From positions 1 to 64,000 of the forward strand of contig CAWGBJ010000021.1 of the NCBI GenBank assembly GCA_963820795.1: 64,000 nt of DNA, given 5' to 3'. Shown here piece by piece: positions 25,990 to 35,458 of this stretch. Under the pieces are notes generated by a model. It was not told the DNA's origin, did no database searches, and saw only the letters and a program-made list of their open reading frames with translations. This DNA comes from Roseiarcus sp963820795 (GTDB lineage Bacteria > Pseudomonadota > Alphaproteobacteria > Rhizobiales > Beijerinckiaceae). Every line of letters begins with the position of its first letter. Position 1 is the first letter of the stretch. The translations under genes were made by a program, and so were the position numbers.

Positions 25990-26502
25990 TCGCCCGTTGG
26001 CCAGCGCCCGACCGGCGCCCGCCCGAGTTCTTCAAGCAAGTCAGTGGAAAAGGGAAGCCGTGCCGGGCGCAACGGCGGAACGGCGCGCCCCAATGGACAG
26101 TTCCGCCCATGTGGGGTCGTAATTCTGGGACAACCATCCGGACGTTCCGAACCTCTATTTCGACGATCGACGAGGGTCGACGCGCCCGAAGCGCTGGCGT
26201 CAGTCGCGCGCGAATTAACTGTCGTCGAATTGAGCCGGGCAATGCGCGCAGGCGTCGGTGGGCAAAATGCTTGACTCCCCGTCGGCCGCGGCTCCGGCTA
26301 GTGGTCAATCAAACGCTTGTACCCGATTGAACGACGGCGGTGCGCAAAGAGCGCCATTCCACGACGACAGCGAATGGACGGTCGCCACAGAGTTCAGCGG
26401 CTTTGGCAATTCCGGTCAGGCGAGATCAAGCCGCCGGCCCAAATATGCTTGCCGCTCCTGCGAAGACGTCGTTCACGACTATATCAGGACAGCGCCTTCG
26501 CT
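25990..26502 (+). other. Gene-poor stretch with a possible IS66 zinc-motif remnant
   Basis: No complete gene. At about 26437-26475 the + strand reads RRPKYACRSCEDVV, which resembles the zinc-binding segment of IS66 TnpC transposases. It is isolated and out of context. On the minus strand the last bases before 26502 restore the original C-terminus and TAG stop of ilvD. A degenerate cassette-end repeat lies at 26298-26324. Confidence 0.45.
26298..26324 (+). repeat. Cassette-end repeat L1 (left type, degenerate)
   Basis: CTAGTGGT, then CAATCAAACGCTTG and TACCC. It resembles the left-type ends at 49665 and 54949 but is about three bases shorter. Its partner in the opposite orientation is at 32658-32687. 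Confidence 0.5.
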
Positions 26503-27963
26503 GGGTGCGATTCAAACCGATGCAGGGTAGGTTAGATTTAATTGATTCGGCGGGAGGCGAAGGGATGGCGGTTGGGGAGTTGAGCGATGATGCGCTGATT
26601 ACGACGTTGCGAGCGCATCCGGAGCTTCGCAAGCGTGTGTCGTCGATCGTGCTGGCGGTCGAAGGCGAGGAGGGTGAATTGAAGGAAGCCGACGCGGCGG
26701 AAGAGCGGATGGTCGAGGAGACTCGTCTTCTGGGGCGGGAGGCGTTGCGCAGTTGGGCCGAGCGGCGGGTCGAGGCGACGGAGCGGGAGATTCGCCAACG
26801 CCCGCAGATGCATCGCCAAGGCGAAAAAAACTCCGCTGGCATACGAAGTTTGGCGAAATAGAGGTTCGGGAGCCGCAATATCGGTTCGGGACGCAGCGGG
26901 TGCGTCCATTCGTGCTCGGGGCGAAGGTGAGCCCGCTCGGGTGTTCGCGGCCGCTGCAGCGCGCCATCGTCGACTTCGCCGCCGATCAGCCTTTCGCGCA
27001 GGCGCGCGCCAAGCTGCAGGAGCACTACGGCTTCGCGATCGGCGAGAGCACGATCCAGCGGATCACGTTCGCCCACGCCCAGGCGATGCATGAAAGCAGT
27101 CGCCAGGATTTGGAATTTCCGGAAGCGCCGGGCCTTCGCAAGCCGATCATCGTCGAGACGGACGGCGGCATGGTTCCGATCGTCGAGCCGAGCAAAGAGG
27201 GGAAGGACAAGCGCAAAGGCAAGACGCTGTCCTGGCGGGAGGCGAAGCTGTCGCTGGCGCACGCGCAAGGGAGCTGCACGCCGGTTTATGCGGGCTCGAT
27301 CGAGGGTGGGGTCGAAGAGGCCGGGCGCCAGCTGCTTTCCTGCGCGGTTCGCGCCGGGTTCGGGGCGAACTCCCGGGTTCACGCGGTCGGCGACGGTGCG
27401 CCCTGGATCGTCGGCCAAATCGAGCAGCAGTTCGGCGACCAAGGCTGCTACCTGATTGATTTCTATCACGTCTGCGAATACCTGGGCGCCGCCTCAGCAG
27501 CAATCGCGCCCGACCCGGTCGCACGCGACGCCTGGATCGAGACCCAGAAGGAGGCGCTCAAAGACGGGCGTCTCGACGCCGTCCTGCAGGCGCTCGCCGG
27601 ACATTGCGAGCCTCCCGAAGCCGACGACGAGCACGCGCCCGTGCGAACCTGCCATCGCTACCTCCGCGCTCGCGCTGACCAGTTGAACTATCCCCGGGCC
27701 CTGGCCGAAGGACTGCCGATCGGCTCCGGCGAGGTCGAAAGCGCCCACCGCTTCGTCGCCCAGCAACGCCTGAAGCGGCCCGGCGCCTGGTGGCGCGTCA
27801 AGCATGCCGAACACATGCTCGCCTTGCGGATAAATCGAATCAACGGCGACTGGGACGCCTACTGGAAAGCCCTCGCCCTGCAACGCGGCGCTGCCGCCAA
27901 TGACAACAGCCCCAACAAATCACTATGCCGCACCGCCTGAGCGCATCACTTTGGATCGCACCC
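26503..27963 (+). mobile_element. Complete ISKra4-like insertion sequence in the 3' end of ilvD
   Basis: The 1461-bp element starts GGGTGCGATTCAAA and ends with the inverted counterpart TTTGGATCGCACCC; about 19 of the first 23 bases pair. The 9-bp sequence GCCTTCGCT stands directly outside both ends (26494-26502 and 27964-27972), a perfect target duplication. Insertion is therefore recent. The target is the last codons of ilvD on the minus strand. Confidence 0.92.
26565..27940 (+). CDS. ISKra4-like transposase made by -1 frameshifting
   Basis: Two overlapping frames encode one protein of about 458 aa. The first (26565-26861) starts at an ATG with GGGAGGCGAAGGG before it and is helical and charged. 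The second, in the -1 frame, carries the catalytic part: IVETDGGMVPIVEP, HAVGDGAPWIVGQIEQQF, LIDFYHVCEYL and GLPIGSGEVESAHR, the DDE residues. At 26825-26831 the sequence A AAA AAC stands in exactly the zero-frame phase of a -1 slippery heptamer. Family assignment to ISKra4 is by eye, with ISLre2-like elements as an alternative. Confidence 0.8.
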
Positions 27964-29629
27964 GCCTTCGCTTGCACTCGACACGCGCGCCGCGTATTCC
28001 GCTAGAATACCATTCTTGTAGCGGGTCTTACGCGGCTTCCAAGCAGCACGGCGCCGCTTGATCTCTGCGTCGGTGACCTGAAGCTGAATCAGGCCCTTGT
28101 CGGCGTCTAGGGTGATTATGTCGCCACTCTTCACGACCGCAATCGTCCCGCCGACAGCAGCCTCTGGGGCCACATGCCCAACGAGCCAACCCCAAGAGGC
28201 CCCAGAAAAGCGCGCATCGGTAATCAGGGCGACCGAACTCGAGCAATCCTTGCCCGATTAGAGCCGAGGTTGGTGTGAGCATTTCCGGCATGCCCGGTCC
28301 GCCCTTCGGACCTTCGTAGCGGATCACGATGACATCGCCAACCGTGATCTTCTTACCGAGGATTGCCTTGATTGCATCCTGCTCAGAATCGAAGACCCGA
28401 GCCGGACCCGTGAAGCGCGGCTCTTTGATTCCCGAAGTTTTTGCAATGCAGCCTTCGGGCGCGAGATTACCTTTGAGAACCTTGAGATGTCCCATCCGGT
28501 AGATCGGATTCGCCCATGGACGGATCACCTCTTGACCCCTCGGTGGTTCCGACGGCACCTCCGACAACTCCTCGGCCATCGTGCGGCCGGAGATGGTCAT
28601 GCACTCACCGCGCAGAACACCATGGTCGAGCAACATTCTCAGCACCTGTCCCACGCCACCGACGCGATGAAAGTCTACCGCCATATAACGGCCCGATGGC
28701 TTCAGGTCGCACAGAACCGGCACCTTCCGCCGCACCGCCTCAAAGTCGTCGAGCGTCCACTTAACGCGAGCCGCTTTCGCAATCGCAAGAATGTGAAGCA
28801 CTGCATTGGTCGAGCCTTGAGTCGCCATCACTGCCGCAACCGCGTTCCAGATGGACTTTCGCGTAACGATGTCGCGCGGCTTGAGGTCCATCTCGATCGC
28901 ATTCTTGAGTACGTGCGCGGACTTAGTGACCGAGTCCAGCTTTTCCTCGTCCTCGGCGGCCATGAGCGGTGAGTCAATCAGACTCAAGCCGAGCGCGGCG
29001 ATCGCGCACGCCATAGTGTTCGCTGTGTATTGCCCTCCACAGACGCCAACGCCCGGGCAAGCGTTACGCTCGATGCCCTCGAAGTCTTCGCGCGACATCC
29101 TTCCGGCGCTGACTTCGCCGACGGACTGAAATGCAGAGGCGATGTCCTTGTCCTCGCCCTTCCACTTGCCGGGCTTGATCGTGCCGGCGTCGACATAGAT
29201 CGCAGGCACATTCGCAAAGAGCATCCCCATCACCGCGCCGGGCTTGTTCTTGTCGCATCCGGCGATGCAGAAGCCGCCGTCCATTTGATGGCTGCCCAAA
29301 CCGATTTGGTAGCTGTGAGAGATAGTCTCGCGTGATGGGAGTGAGAAGCGCATGCCTTCCGTTCCCATTCCGATGGCGTCGCTTCCGGTTGGGCCGCCGA
29401 TCGTCTGCGGCTTGGCGCCAACGGCCTCGAGCTCAGCACCCGCACGGTCGATGAGTGGTTGGATGCCGGCATTGCAGGGATTCATCGTCGAATGCAGGTT
29501 GAGCACGCCGACGATCGGCTTGTCCCAGTCACCATCTTTGAAATTCACGGCGCGCAGCTGAGCACGTCTTGGCGCGCCGGTGTCACCTTCGGTGATCACA
29601 TGCGACCGTCTATTGAGTTTTTGATTCAA
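27946..29629 (-). pseudogene. ilvD: Dihydroxy-acid dehydratase, frameshifted, 3' end altered by IS
   Basis: IlvD/Edd-family Fe-S dehydratase. Read from a TTG start with AAAGGGG before it (29627-29629), the protein begins LNQKLNRRSHVITEGDTGAP. It shows NPCNAGIQPL, GGFCIAGCDKNKPG, CPGVGVCGGQYTANTM and NAVLHILAIAKA. One extra base (complement of 28243) shifts the frame after SALIGQGL; the other frame continues SVALITDARFSGASWGWLVG. Without the extra base the length is 560 aa. The last residues now come from the inserted element (EGGCDPK) instead of EGAVLI. It normally forms 2-keto acids for branched-chain amino acids; a second, intact copy elsewhere is likely. Confidence 0.82.
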
Positions 29630-29713
29630 TTTCGGCCCCTTTGGTTCGTGTCGAGCAACAACATCTGGTTCTGGAGGTCGACAGGCCGGCTGCAAATTGC
29701 CTCCGAGCCCTGC

Positions 29714-29914
29714 CGATGTCATTGGTTTCAGCCAGCTCACCGGCGCGGACGAGGATCGAAGATTGGCGCGGGCTTCGGGATCTGCGCAGCGACCTCGTCG
29801 ATCTTCGCCGTGCACAATGGGCGCGTGATCAAGCGCGCCGGCGACGGCGCATTGGTCGAATTCCGTTCCGTGGCCGACGCGGTGCGTTGCGCCGTAGAGC
29901 CTTCAGCCCAATAG
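29714..29914 (+). pseudogene. Class III adenylate cyclase, N-terminal fragment
   Basis: DVIGFSQLTGADEDRRLAR in one frame, LRDLRSDLVD in a second, and IFAVHNGRVIKRAGDGALVEFRSVADAVRCAVE in a third follow each other. These are the first metal-binding aspartate segment and the following strand of the adenylate/guanylate cyclase catalytic domain. At least two frameshifts and a stop at 29912-29914 show decay. The rest of the gene is missing. Confidence 0.75.
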
Positions 29915-30044
29915 GCTTACGCTATCCCCATCCTCGCCCCGGCGTCCAGAACTTAACGGCGGCTTCCCCTCAACTGCAACTTCCACGGCTGCAATCCTCA
30001 ACGACCGGTTCACGTCGAGAGCGGCAGTTCCGCGCAAGTAGCGG

Positions 30045-30340
30045 TCAGGCGCCCTTCATCCTGTTCATGATCAGGCCCACGATCGCGGTCACGATCGCGC
30101 CGGACACGCCGCCGCCGACGAGCTGTCCGGCAAAGGCGCCGATATCCATGCGCCCGCCCCGCCCGAGAGCATCGGGATGAGCGATGTCAGGAGCGACCCG
30201 CCCGCAATGCCGCCGAGCGCGCCGGCAATCGTGTTCCCGCCGGTCCCGAGGCTCACGTCTTTCGCGGCCACGCCGGCTGCATTGCCGCCGATCGCGCCCG
30301 CGATCAACTGGATGACGATATTGATGATCGTGCCGGACAT
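30045..30340 (-). pseudogene. Small glycine-zipper membrane protein, frameshifted
   Basis: The first frame gives MSGTIINIVIQLIAGAIGGN, then GNTIAGALGGIAGGSLLTSLIPMLSG. One base is missing near 30151, after which the other frame gives MDIGAFAGQLVGGGVSGAIV and GLIMNRMKGA, ending at TGA (30045-30047). The joined product would be 98 aa, rich in GxxxG, probably membrane-embedded. The family occurs in alphaproteobacteria without known function. The unjoined first frame would end in an unrelated tail. Confidence 0.65.
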
Positions 30341-30444
30341 GGGTTCCCTCCGGCGTAATCGCTCAAGTCATCATGCTTTTCATGATGCCGACTCGTATTC
30401 TCTTCCACAACGCTGGCCTGCATCCGAATTGGAATTCGGGACGC

Positions 30445-31869
30445 TAGTGCACCTCGCCGAAAGTGGCGACTCCATTTGGTGGCGAGGCGAAGCCTGAGGT
30501 GAGTCCGTTGCGCCACACCTGCGGCAATTCGCGTGGGAGGCGGGCTGCAGCCTACATTTTTGCGAGTTCAGGAGGTGGGCGAAGTGGCACAGCGGGGTCT
30601 GACGTTTCGCTCTAATTCGCCGGAGCCTTTGCATGCCGCGCCTGTCCGCCGCCCCGATCACGCTGACGCCTGAGCAAGAGGCGGATCTGCGAGGTCTTGC
30701 CCGAGCGCACAAGACGCCGCGCAAGCTGGCGGAGCGGGCCGAGATGATCCTGCGCTCGACGGCGGGGACAGAGGTGCGCGAGATCGCCCGTCAGCTTGGC
30801 GTTTGGCCAAAGACAGTGCGGCATTGGCGCAGCCGATGGCTGTCCGGCCAGGCGGAGGCCGCGCCTTCGGCGCGGCTGGCGGATCAACCGCGATCGGGGG
30901 CGCCGGCGACGTTTGCGCCCGAGCAGGTCTGCGCGATCGTGGCGCTGGCCTGCGAACCACCGGAAAAGAGCAGCGAGCTGCCGCTCAGTCACTGGAGCCA
31001 GAGCGAACTGGCCCGCGAGGCGGTCAGGCGCGGCATCGTCGACAGCATCTCGCACGGCTCGGTCGGGCGCTTTTTAAAAAGAGGCCGACCTCAAACCACA
31101 TCTCGTGCGCGGCTGGCTCACGCCCAAGCCGGACCCTGAGTTCGAGAGCAAATGCGCCGAGGTTTGCACGCTCTATCATGAGGCGCCTGCGGCTGCGCAG
31201 CAGGACGTCCGCACGGTGTCGGTCGACGAAATGACCGGCGTGCAGGCGTTGGAGCGCGCCGCCCCCGACTTGCTGGTCCAACCGGGCAAGGTCGCCCGGC
31301 GGGAGTTCGAATACATCCGCCACGGCACGCAGACGGTGATTGCGGCTTTCGACGTGGCGACCGGGCAGCTGACCGCCAGCGTCGGCGACACCCGCACCGA
31401 GCAGGATTACGCCAACTTCCTGGACACCCTGTTCGCCGCCGGCGCGCCGACCACGAAGTGGCGCGTGATCGCCGACAATCTCAACACGCATGTCTCGGAA
31501 AGCGTGGTGCGTCTGGTCGCCCGCTTGTGCAATATCGAGGACGACCTCGGCGAAAAGGGCAAGTCCGGCGTGCTGGCTTCAATGGCCACGCGAGAAGCTT
31601 TTCTGCGCCAAAGCCACAGGATCAGCTTTCACTTCACGCCCAAGCACGCTTCCTGGCTCAACCAGATCGAGATCTGGTTCTCCATCCTCGTGCGCAAACT
31701 CCTGCGTCGCGCCAGCTTCACTTCCAAAGAACATTTGAAGGCTCGCATCGAAGCCTTCATCGCCTACTTCAATCGCGCCCTCGCCAAGCCCTTCAAGTGG
31801 ACCATGACCGGCAAACCGCTCGCCGCATAACCGCACAAATGGGGTTCGTTCTTCCGGCCAGGCGTACTA
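30445..31869 (+). mobile_element. IS630-family insertion sequence
   Basis: Both ends start CTAGT and pair imperfectly inward (about 25 of 35 positions, including GCCG-AAG and CCATTTG). TA stands at both outer edges (30445-30446 and 31868-31869), the TA duplication expected for IS630. The right-hand TA is part of the TAG stop of the SnoaL-like gene. Confidence 0.8.
30633..31830 (+). CDS. IS630-family transposase, two frames (net +1 shift)
   Basis: The first frame (30633-31139) has the HTH part ITLTPEQEADLRGLARAH and TAGTEVREIARQLGVWPKTVRHWRSRW. The second (to 31830) has the DDE part: VSVDEMTGVQALERAAP, RVIADNLNTHVSESV and FTPKHASWLNQIEIWFSIL. The join falls in TTT TTA AAA A GAG (31071-31083), where skipping one A restores GRFLKEADLKPHLVRGW. 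Total about 398 codons. The shift may be programmed, since IS630 elements use frameshifting, or the element may be dead. Confidence 0.8.
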
Positions 31870-32289
31870 GCCCTTGGCGGCGCCGATCTGCGTGAGCAGC
31901 GTGAGCATGTCGAAGTAGTGCGAGACGCTCTTGATCTTCCCGCCTTCGACCTGGACGACCTGGCATGCCGGCACCTCGATCCGCTTGTTCGACGCCGGAA
32001 TGGCGCCCGTTGGTGTCTGCAGCGGTCCGGTGTGAACACCCTTCCATACGAGCTCGAGGACGGCGGTGTCTCCGCTCGCGAACTCGCGCACGAATGTGGC
32101 CTTGGAGTCGGGGAAGCCGTTGGCCCAACCCTGCCAGGCCTCGATCATCGCTCCGGCGCCTTGGATGCGACGGTGGGTCGCCTTCTCTTCGTACACGGCA
32201 TCGGCAGCCAAACTGTCCTTCGTCTTGCTCCAGTTCTTGTCGTTGTATGCGGTGACGTAGGCCTTCCCGATTTCGATGACGTTCACCAT
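31867..32289 (-). CDS. SnoaL-like (NTF2-fold) polyketide cyclase/ester cyclase
   Basis: The 140-aa product has the cone-shaped NTF2-like fold pattern: an N-terminal helix IEIGKAYVTAYNDKNWSKTKD, then HRRIQGAGAMIEAWQGWANGFPDSKATF and the C-terminal sheet ACQVVQVEGGKIKSVSHYFDMLTLL. Members bind or isomerise small hydrophobic molecules; the substrate cannot be told. GGAGGAGCGCC precedes the ATG. The stop codon TAG coincides with the end of the IS630 element. Confidence 0.85.
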   Translation of the reverse strand: MVNVIEIGKAYVTAYNDKNWSKTKDSLAADAVYEEKATHRRIQGAGAMIEAWQGWANGFPDSKATFVREFASGDTAVLELVWKGVHTGPLQTPTGAIPASNKRIEVPACQVVQVEGGKIKSVSHYFDMLTLLTQIGAAKG

Positions 32290-32693
32290 GGCGCTCCTCC
32301 ATCATTAGCGATTGGAACCGGGACTCATCCCACGCTTGCTGTCAACCTTAATCAGCGGCCATGAGCATCGGGTCAATGCGTGGCTGCCGCCCGCAGCTCA
32401 TTCAGCAGCGGACACGGGGGACGGCAGCGTCGTTTGGGCCCACCGTGCAGAGATCAAGCAGACGGTGCGAAAACTCGATGCGAGGCCCCGTATGGTCGCG
32501 CAGGAATCGATTTTCGCGATTTTTTTCCGCTATGGGCGGTCGTAGGCCAATGCTGAATGTGTCGCGGAGTTTTCATACGGTCCGCAAGGCGGCTGCGCAC
32601 CAGCTGCAACGTTTGCCGTCGGATGACCGCTTCACGTCGAGTCAGGTCGGACGGAGTGGGAACCAAGCGTCAGATTTTGCTTACTGGCGCCCG
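32290..32693. other. Intergenic stretch holding cassette-end repeat R1
   Basis: No convincing gene; short frames lack coding character. At 32658-32687 lies the right-type cassette end, with CCAAGCGTCAGATTT conserved and about 22 of 30 bases matching the consensus. The deaminase gene ends at 32694. Confidence 0.5.
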
Positions 32694-34022
32694 TCAAGCG
32701 AAATCACGCGCGGCCGCGCTGTGCTCGGCGATCAGCGCCTCGAGGTCCATGCCCACCGGCCGCCCGCCCATCGCCCGCCACTCGCCTGCGATCATCACCC
32801 GGTCGGCGCGATGGGCGCCGCAGAGCACGAGGGCGGCCAGCGGATCGTGCGCGCCGGAAAAGCGGGCTTCGTCGAGGGTGAACAGCGCCAGGTCCGCCTC
32901 GCGGCCCTCTTCGATCTTGCCGATGTCTTCGCGGCCGAGGCAGCGCGCCGAGCCCTCGGTCGCCCAGCGAAGGACATCGAGATGGGATACCCTTTCGGCG
33001 CCATAGCGCAGCCGGCCGATCATCAGCGCATGCCGGACCGCCTCCATCATATTCGACGAATCATTGGAGGCCGAACCGTCCACGCCGAGCCCGACCGGCG
33101 CGCCGGAAGCCTCGAGATCGCAGGTCGGACATATGCCCGAGGCCAGCACCATGTTCGAGGCGGCGCAATGTGAGACGCCGACGCCGGCCTTGCCGAGCCG
33201 GGCGATTTCCCCGGCGTTGAAATGAATGCCGTGGGCGAGCCAGACCCGGTTCGACAGCCAGCCTGTCTCCTCCAAAAGGTCGACCGGCCGCAAACCGTAC
33301 ATCTTGAGGCAGAACCGCTCTTCGTCGTCCGTCTCGCAAAGATGCGTGTGCAGCCGGCAGTCGTAGCGCTCGGCGAGACGCGCGCTTTCGCTCATCAATG
33401 GCTTGGAGATCGAGAACGGCGAGCAGGGCGCTAGCGCCACGCGAACCCGCGCGCCGGGCTTCGGGTCGTGGAAGAGCTTCAGCACGCGCTCGCTGTCGGC
33501 GAGGATCGTCTCCTCAGACTGCACGACCGCGTCGGGCGGCAGGCCGCCGTCCTTGGCCGAAAGATTCATCGACCCGCGCGACACGGTGATGCGCATGCCG
33601 AGCCGCAACGCCTCCTCGACCTCAATGTCGACCGCGTGTTCGAGCCCGGCGGGATAGAGGTAGTGGTGGTCGGCCGCGGTCGTGCAGCCGGACATCAGAA
33701 GCTCGGTCAGCGCGAGTCGCGCTGCGAGCCGCAGATGGTTCGGCCTCAGCCGCGCCCAGATTGGATAGAGGGCGATGAGCCAAGGAAAGAGCGCCTTGTT
33801 GATCGCCTGCGGGTGGGCGCGGGTCAGAGTCTGGTAGAAATGGTGGTGGGTATTGACGAGCCCCGGCAGCACGACATGTCGCGAGGCGTCGAAGACGGCC
33901 TCGACTCGCTCGGGCTCCACGCCCCGGCCCAACCGCGCCATGATGCGCGTCCCCTCGACAATGATCCCCCGCTCCGCCCCTTCGGCGAAAATCGCCAAAG
34001 GGTCCTTGATCCATGTCCGCAT
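32694..34022 (-). CDS. 8-oxoguanine deaminase-like amidohydrolase
   Basis: An amidohydrolase-superfamily metal enzyme of 442 aa. The metal-binding HxH is in PGLVNTHHHFYQTLTRA, further ligands lie in RLHTHLCETDDEERFC and WLAHGIHFN, and the catalytic aspartate is in GLGVDGSASNDSSNM. The last two segments and the start MRTWIKDPLAIFA match 8-oxoguanine deaminases, which convert 8-oxoguanine to urate. A related guanine or N-ethylammeline-type deaminase activity is possible. It stands alone between mobile elements. Confidence 0.85.
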   Translation of the reverse strand: MRTWIKDPLAIFAEGAERGIIVEGTRIMARLGRGVEPERVEAVFDASRHVVLPGLVNTHHHFYQTLTRAHPQAINKALFPWLIALYPIWARLRPNHLRLAARLALTELLMSGCTTAADHHYLYPAGLEHAVDIEVEEALRLGMRITVSRGSMNLSAKDGGLPPDAVVQSEETILADSERVLKLFHDPKPGARVRVALAPCSPFSISKPLMSESARLAERYDCRLHTHLCETDDEERFCLKMYGLRPVDLLEETGWLSNRVWLAHGIHFNAGEIARLGKAGVGVSHCAASNMVLASGICPTCDLEASGAPVGLGVDGSASNDSSNMMEAVRHALMIGRLRYGAERVSHLDVLRWATEGSARCLGREDIGKIEEGREADLALFTLDEARFSGAHDPLAALVLCGAHRADRVMIAGEWRAMGGRPVGMDLEALIAEHSAAARDFA

Positions 34023-34218
34023 GCGGGGGCCCCGATCGAGAGGATCCTCAATGGTGAGGCCGCCGGCATTGTGTCAAGTTGGGCGATCCGTCGGCTGCGT
34101 CGCTCGATGGGACGGGTCCTGACGGCGAGGGGTGATGAGCCGCTGCGCGTCAGGCGCGTGGCGATGCCGTTTCCTGCGCCGCGAACCATATGCCTCGACT
34201 TAATCTTGTCGACATTCT

Positions 34219-35370
34219 GGCGCTTATCGCGTTAGCTGTTGGTACGGTCCCATGCCAATGGCGCCGAGGATCCAGTTTGGCGGGTTGGCTTGGTCTCCCC
34301 ATGCTTCCAGGGCTCGTCTCCAACCCAGGTAGTTGGGCAAGTTTTTGGTGGCGACGCCGTGGAAGCGGCGCATCCATTCCTTGAGCCGGCCGTGATAGGC
34401 GTTGACGTTGTTTAAGTGGAAGTCGGGCGCCTCGGGGCTGGGCTTGCCCGGCGCGGGCACGACATGAACCGGGATGTTCGCCCTGCGGGCGAAGGCGACG
34501 ATGGCCTTTCCGCCGTCGCAGACGAACCGGTTGGCGGGCGTGACGACGCCGTCGAGCACGGCTGCGATCGAGGCGCGGTCGACATTCGGCAACACGGCGT
34601 CGACGGTCGCGCCGTCGCGGTCGCGCGCCACGAGGATGGGAATGTTCTCGAAGAACAGGCCGGGGTGCTTCGCCTTGCCGCCCCGCTTGCGCGGCCGGCG
34701 GGGAAGATCGGAGCGTCGGCCCTTGAACGATTCCAGGATGAACGTCTCGTCCGCCTCGACAATTCCAGTCAACGTCTTGGGCTTGTCCAAGGCGGGCGAG
34801 CCGAGAAAACGGTGACGCCAGCGGAACGCCGTGCTGGCATGGACATCGCAGCGCTCGGCGGCCTTCGCCACGCTGGTTCCCTCGATCATCGCCTGGGCGT
34901 GATCGAGCCAGCGCTCCTTTTTGCGCAGTCGCGCCATCGGCGTCTTGGTCAGGGGGTTGAAGGTGCGCCCGCAGCTCTTGCAGCGATAGCGCGCCACAGC
35001 GTTCGCCCGGCCCCAGGCGACGATGTCCCGCCCGCCGCAGTGGGGGCAACCCCGGCGTTCGACCTTGCCATGGCCGACAGCCCCCAGCGCGTCCTCCCGA
35101 ACCCGGCGCTCCGAGGCCCTTCTACCCCTCGTCGCCTTCGCCGGCCAGGCTCCCGGCTGCCGCGTTTCGCCCGATCCGCCAGGGTCCGGCGCAGCGCCTT
35201 CATCGACCTCCTTGGCCTCGCAAAGCGCTTCCAGCGCCTGTCGCCGCTGGGCCGGGCTCAGCCTTGCGATCCCGGTCAACCAATCCTCAAACTCCGCGCT
35301 CTTCACCCCGACCTCCGCGAATTCAGAGGTACCCAGAATAGCAAAACCAACAGATAACGCTATAAGCGCC
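34219..35370 (-). mobile_element. IS1595-family insertion sequence
   Basis: The ends are inverted repeats of about 25 bp: GGCGCTTATCGCGTTAGCTG at 34219 and the complement GGCGCTTATAGCGTTATCTG at 35370, both continuing TTGGT. The length is 1152 bp. The 8-bp target duplication expected for the family is not visible (GACATTCT versus ACACGACG), so it may be old or rearranged. Confidence 0.85.
34224..35306 (-). CDS. IS1595-family (ISXO2-like) transposase
   Basis: The product is 360 aa from a GTG start (35304-35306) with GGAGG eight bases before it. An N-terminal zinc ribbon (CPHCGG and YRCKSCGRTFN) is followed by the ISXO2-like DDE domain: GIVEADETFILES, FVCDGGKAIVAF and HLNNVNAYHGRLKEWMRRFHGV. 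The stop codon lies inside the terminal inverted repeat. The frame is intact, so the element could be active. Confidence 0.9.
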   Translation of the reverse strand: MKSAEFEDWLTGIARLSPAQRRQALEALCEAKEVDEGAAPDPGGSGETRQPGAWPAKATRGRRASERRVREDALGAVGHGKVERRGCPHCGGRDIVAWGRANAVARYRCKSCGRTFNPLTKTPMARLRKKERWLDHAQAMIEGTSVAKAAERCDVHASTAFRWRHRFLGSPALDKPKTLTGIVEADETFILESFKGRRSDLPRRPRKRGGKAKHPGLFFENIPILVARDRDGATVDAVLPNVDRASIAAVLDGVVTPANRFVCDGGKAIVAFARRANIPVHVVPAPGKPSPEAPDFHLNNVNAYHGRLKEWMRRFHGVATKNLPNYLGWRRALEAWGDQANPPNWILGAIGMGPYQQLTR

Positions 35371-35458
35371 ACACGACGTTCCGTTTTTCTGCAAGCAAAG
35401 TTTATAGATTTCCGAAAAAAGGGTCCCCCCTCGGTCCCGCTCTCCGAGCGGCGCCCGT

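Larger units (their letters stand above)
26298..32687. mobile_element. Putative cassette 1 bounded by inverted 30-bp repeats
   Basis: A degenerate left-type end (26298-26324) and a right-type end (32658-32687, with CCAAGCGTCAGATTT) bracket 6.4 kb. The segment carries ilvD, a cyclase remnant, a small membrane protein, a SnoaL-like gene and two later insertions (ISKra4-like and IS630). The right end is seven bases from the 3' end of the 8-oxoguanine deaminase gene. This is the weakest of the three bracketed segments, because L1 is poorly conserved and the ends are far apart. Confidence 0.4.

Noticed and set aside
26437..26475. IS66 transposase as a real feature
   Set aside because: Only a 14-residue zinc-type motif is readable; too short for a firm call and mentioned only as a possible remnant.
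34211..35378. 8-bp target duplication around the IS1595 element
   Set aside because: The flanks GACATTCT and ACACGACG do not match.
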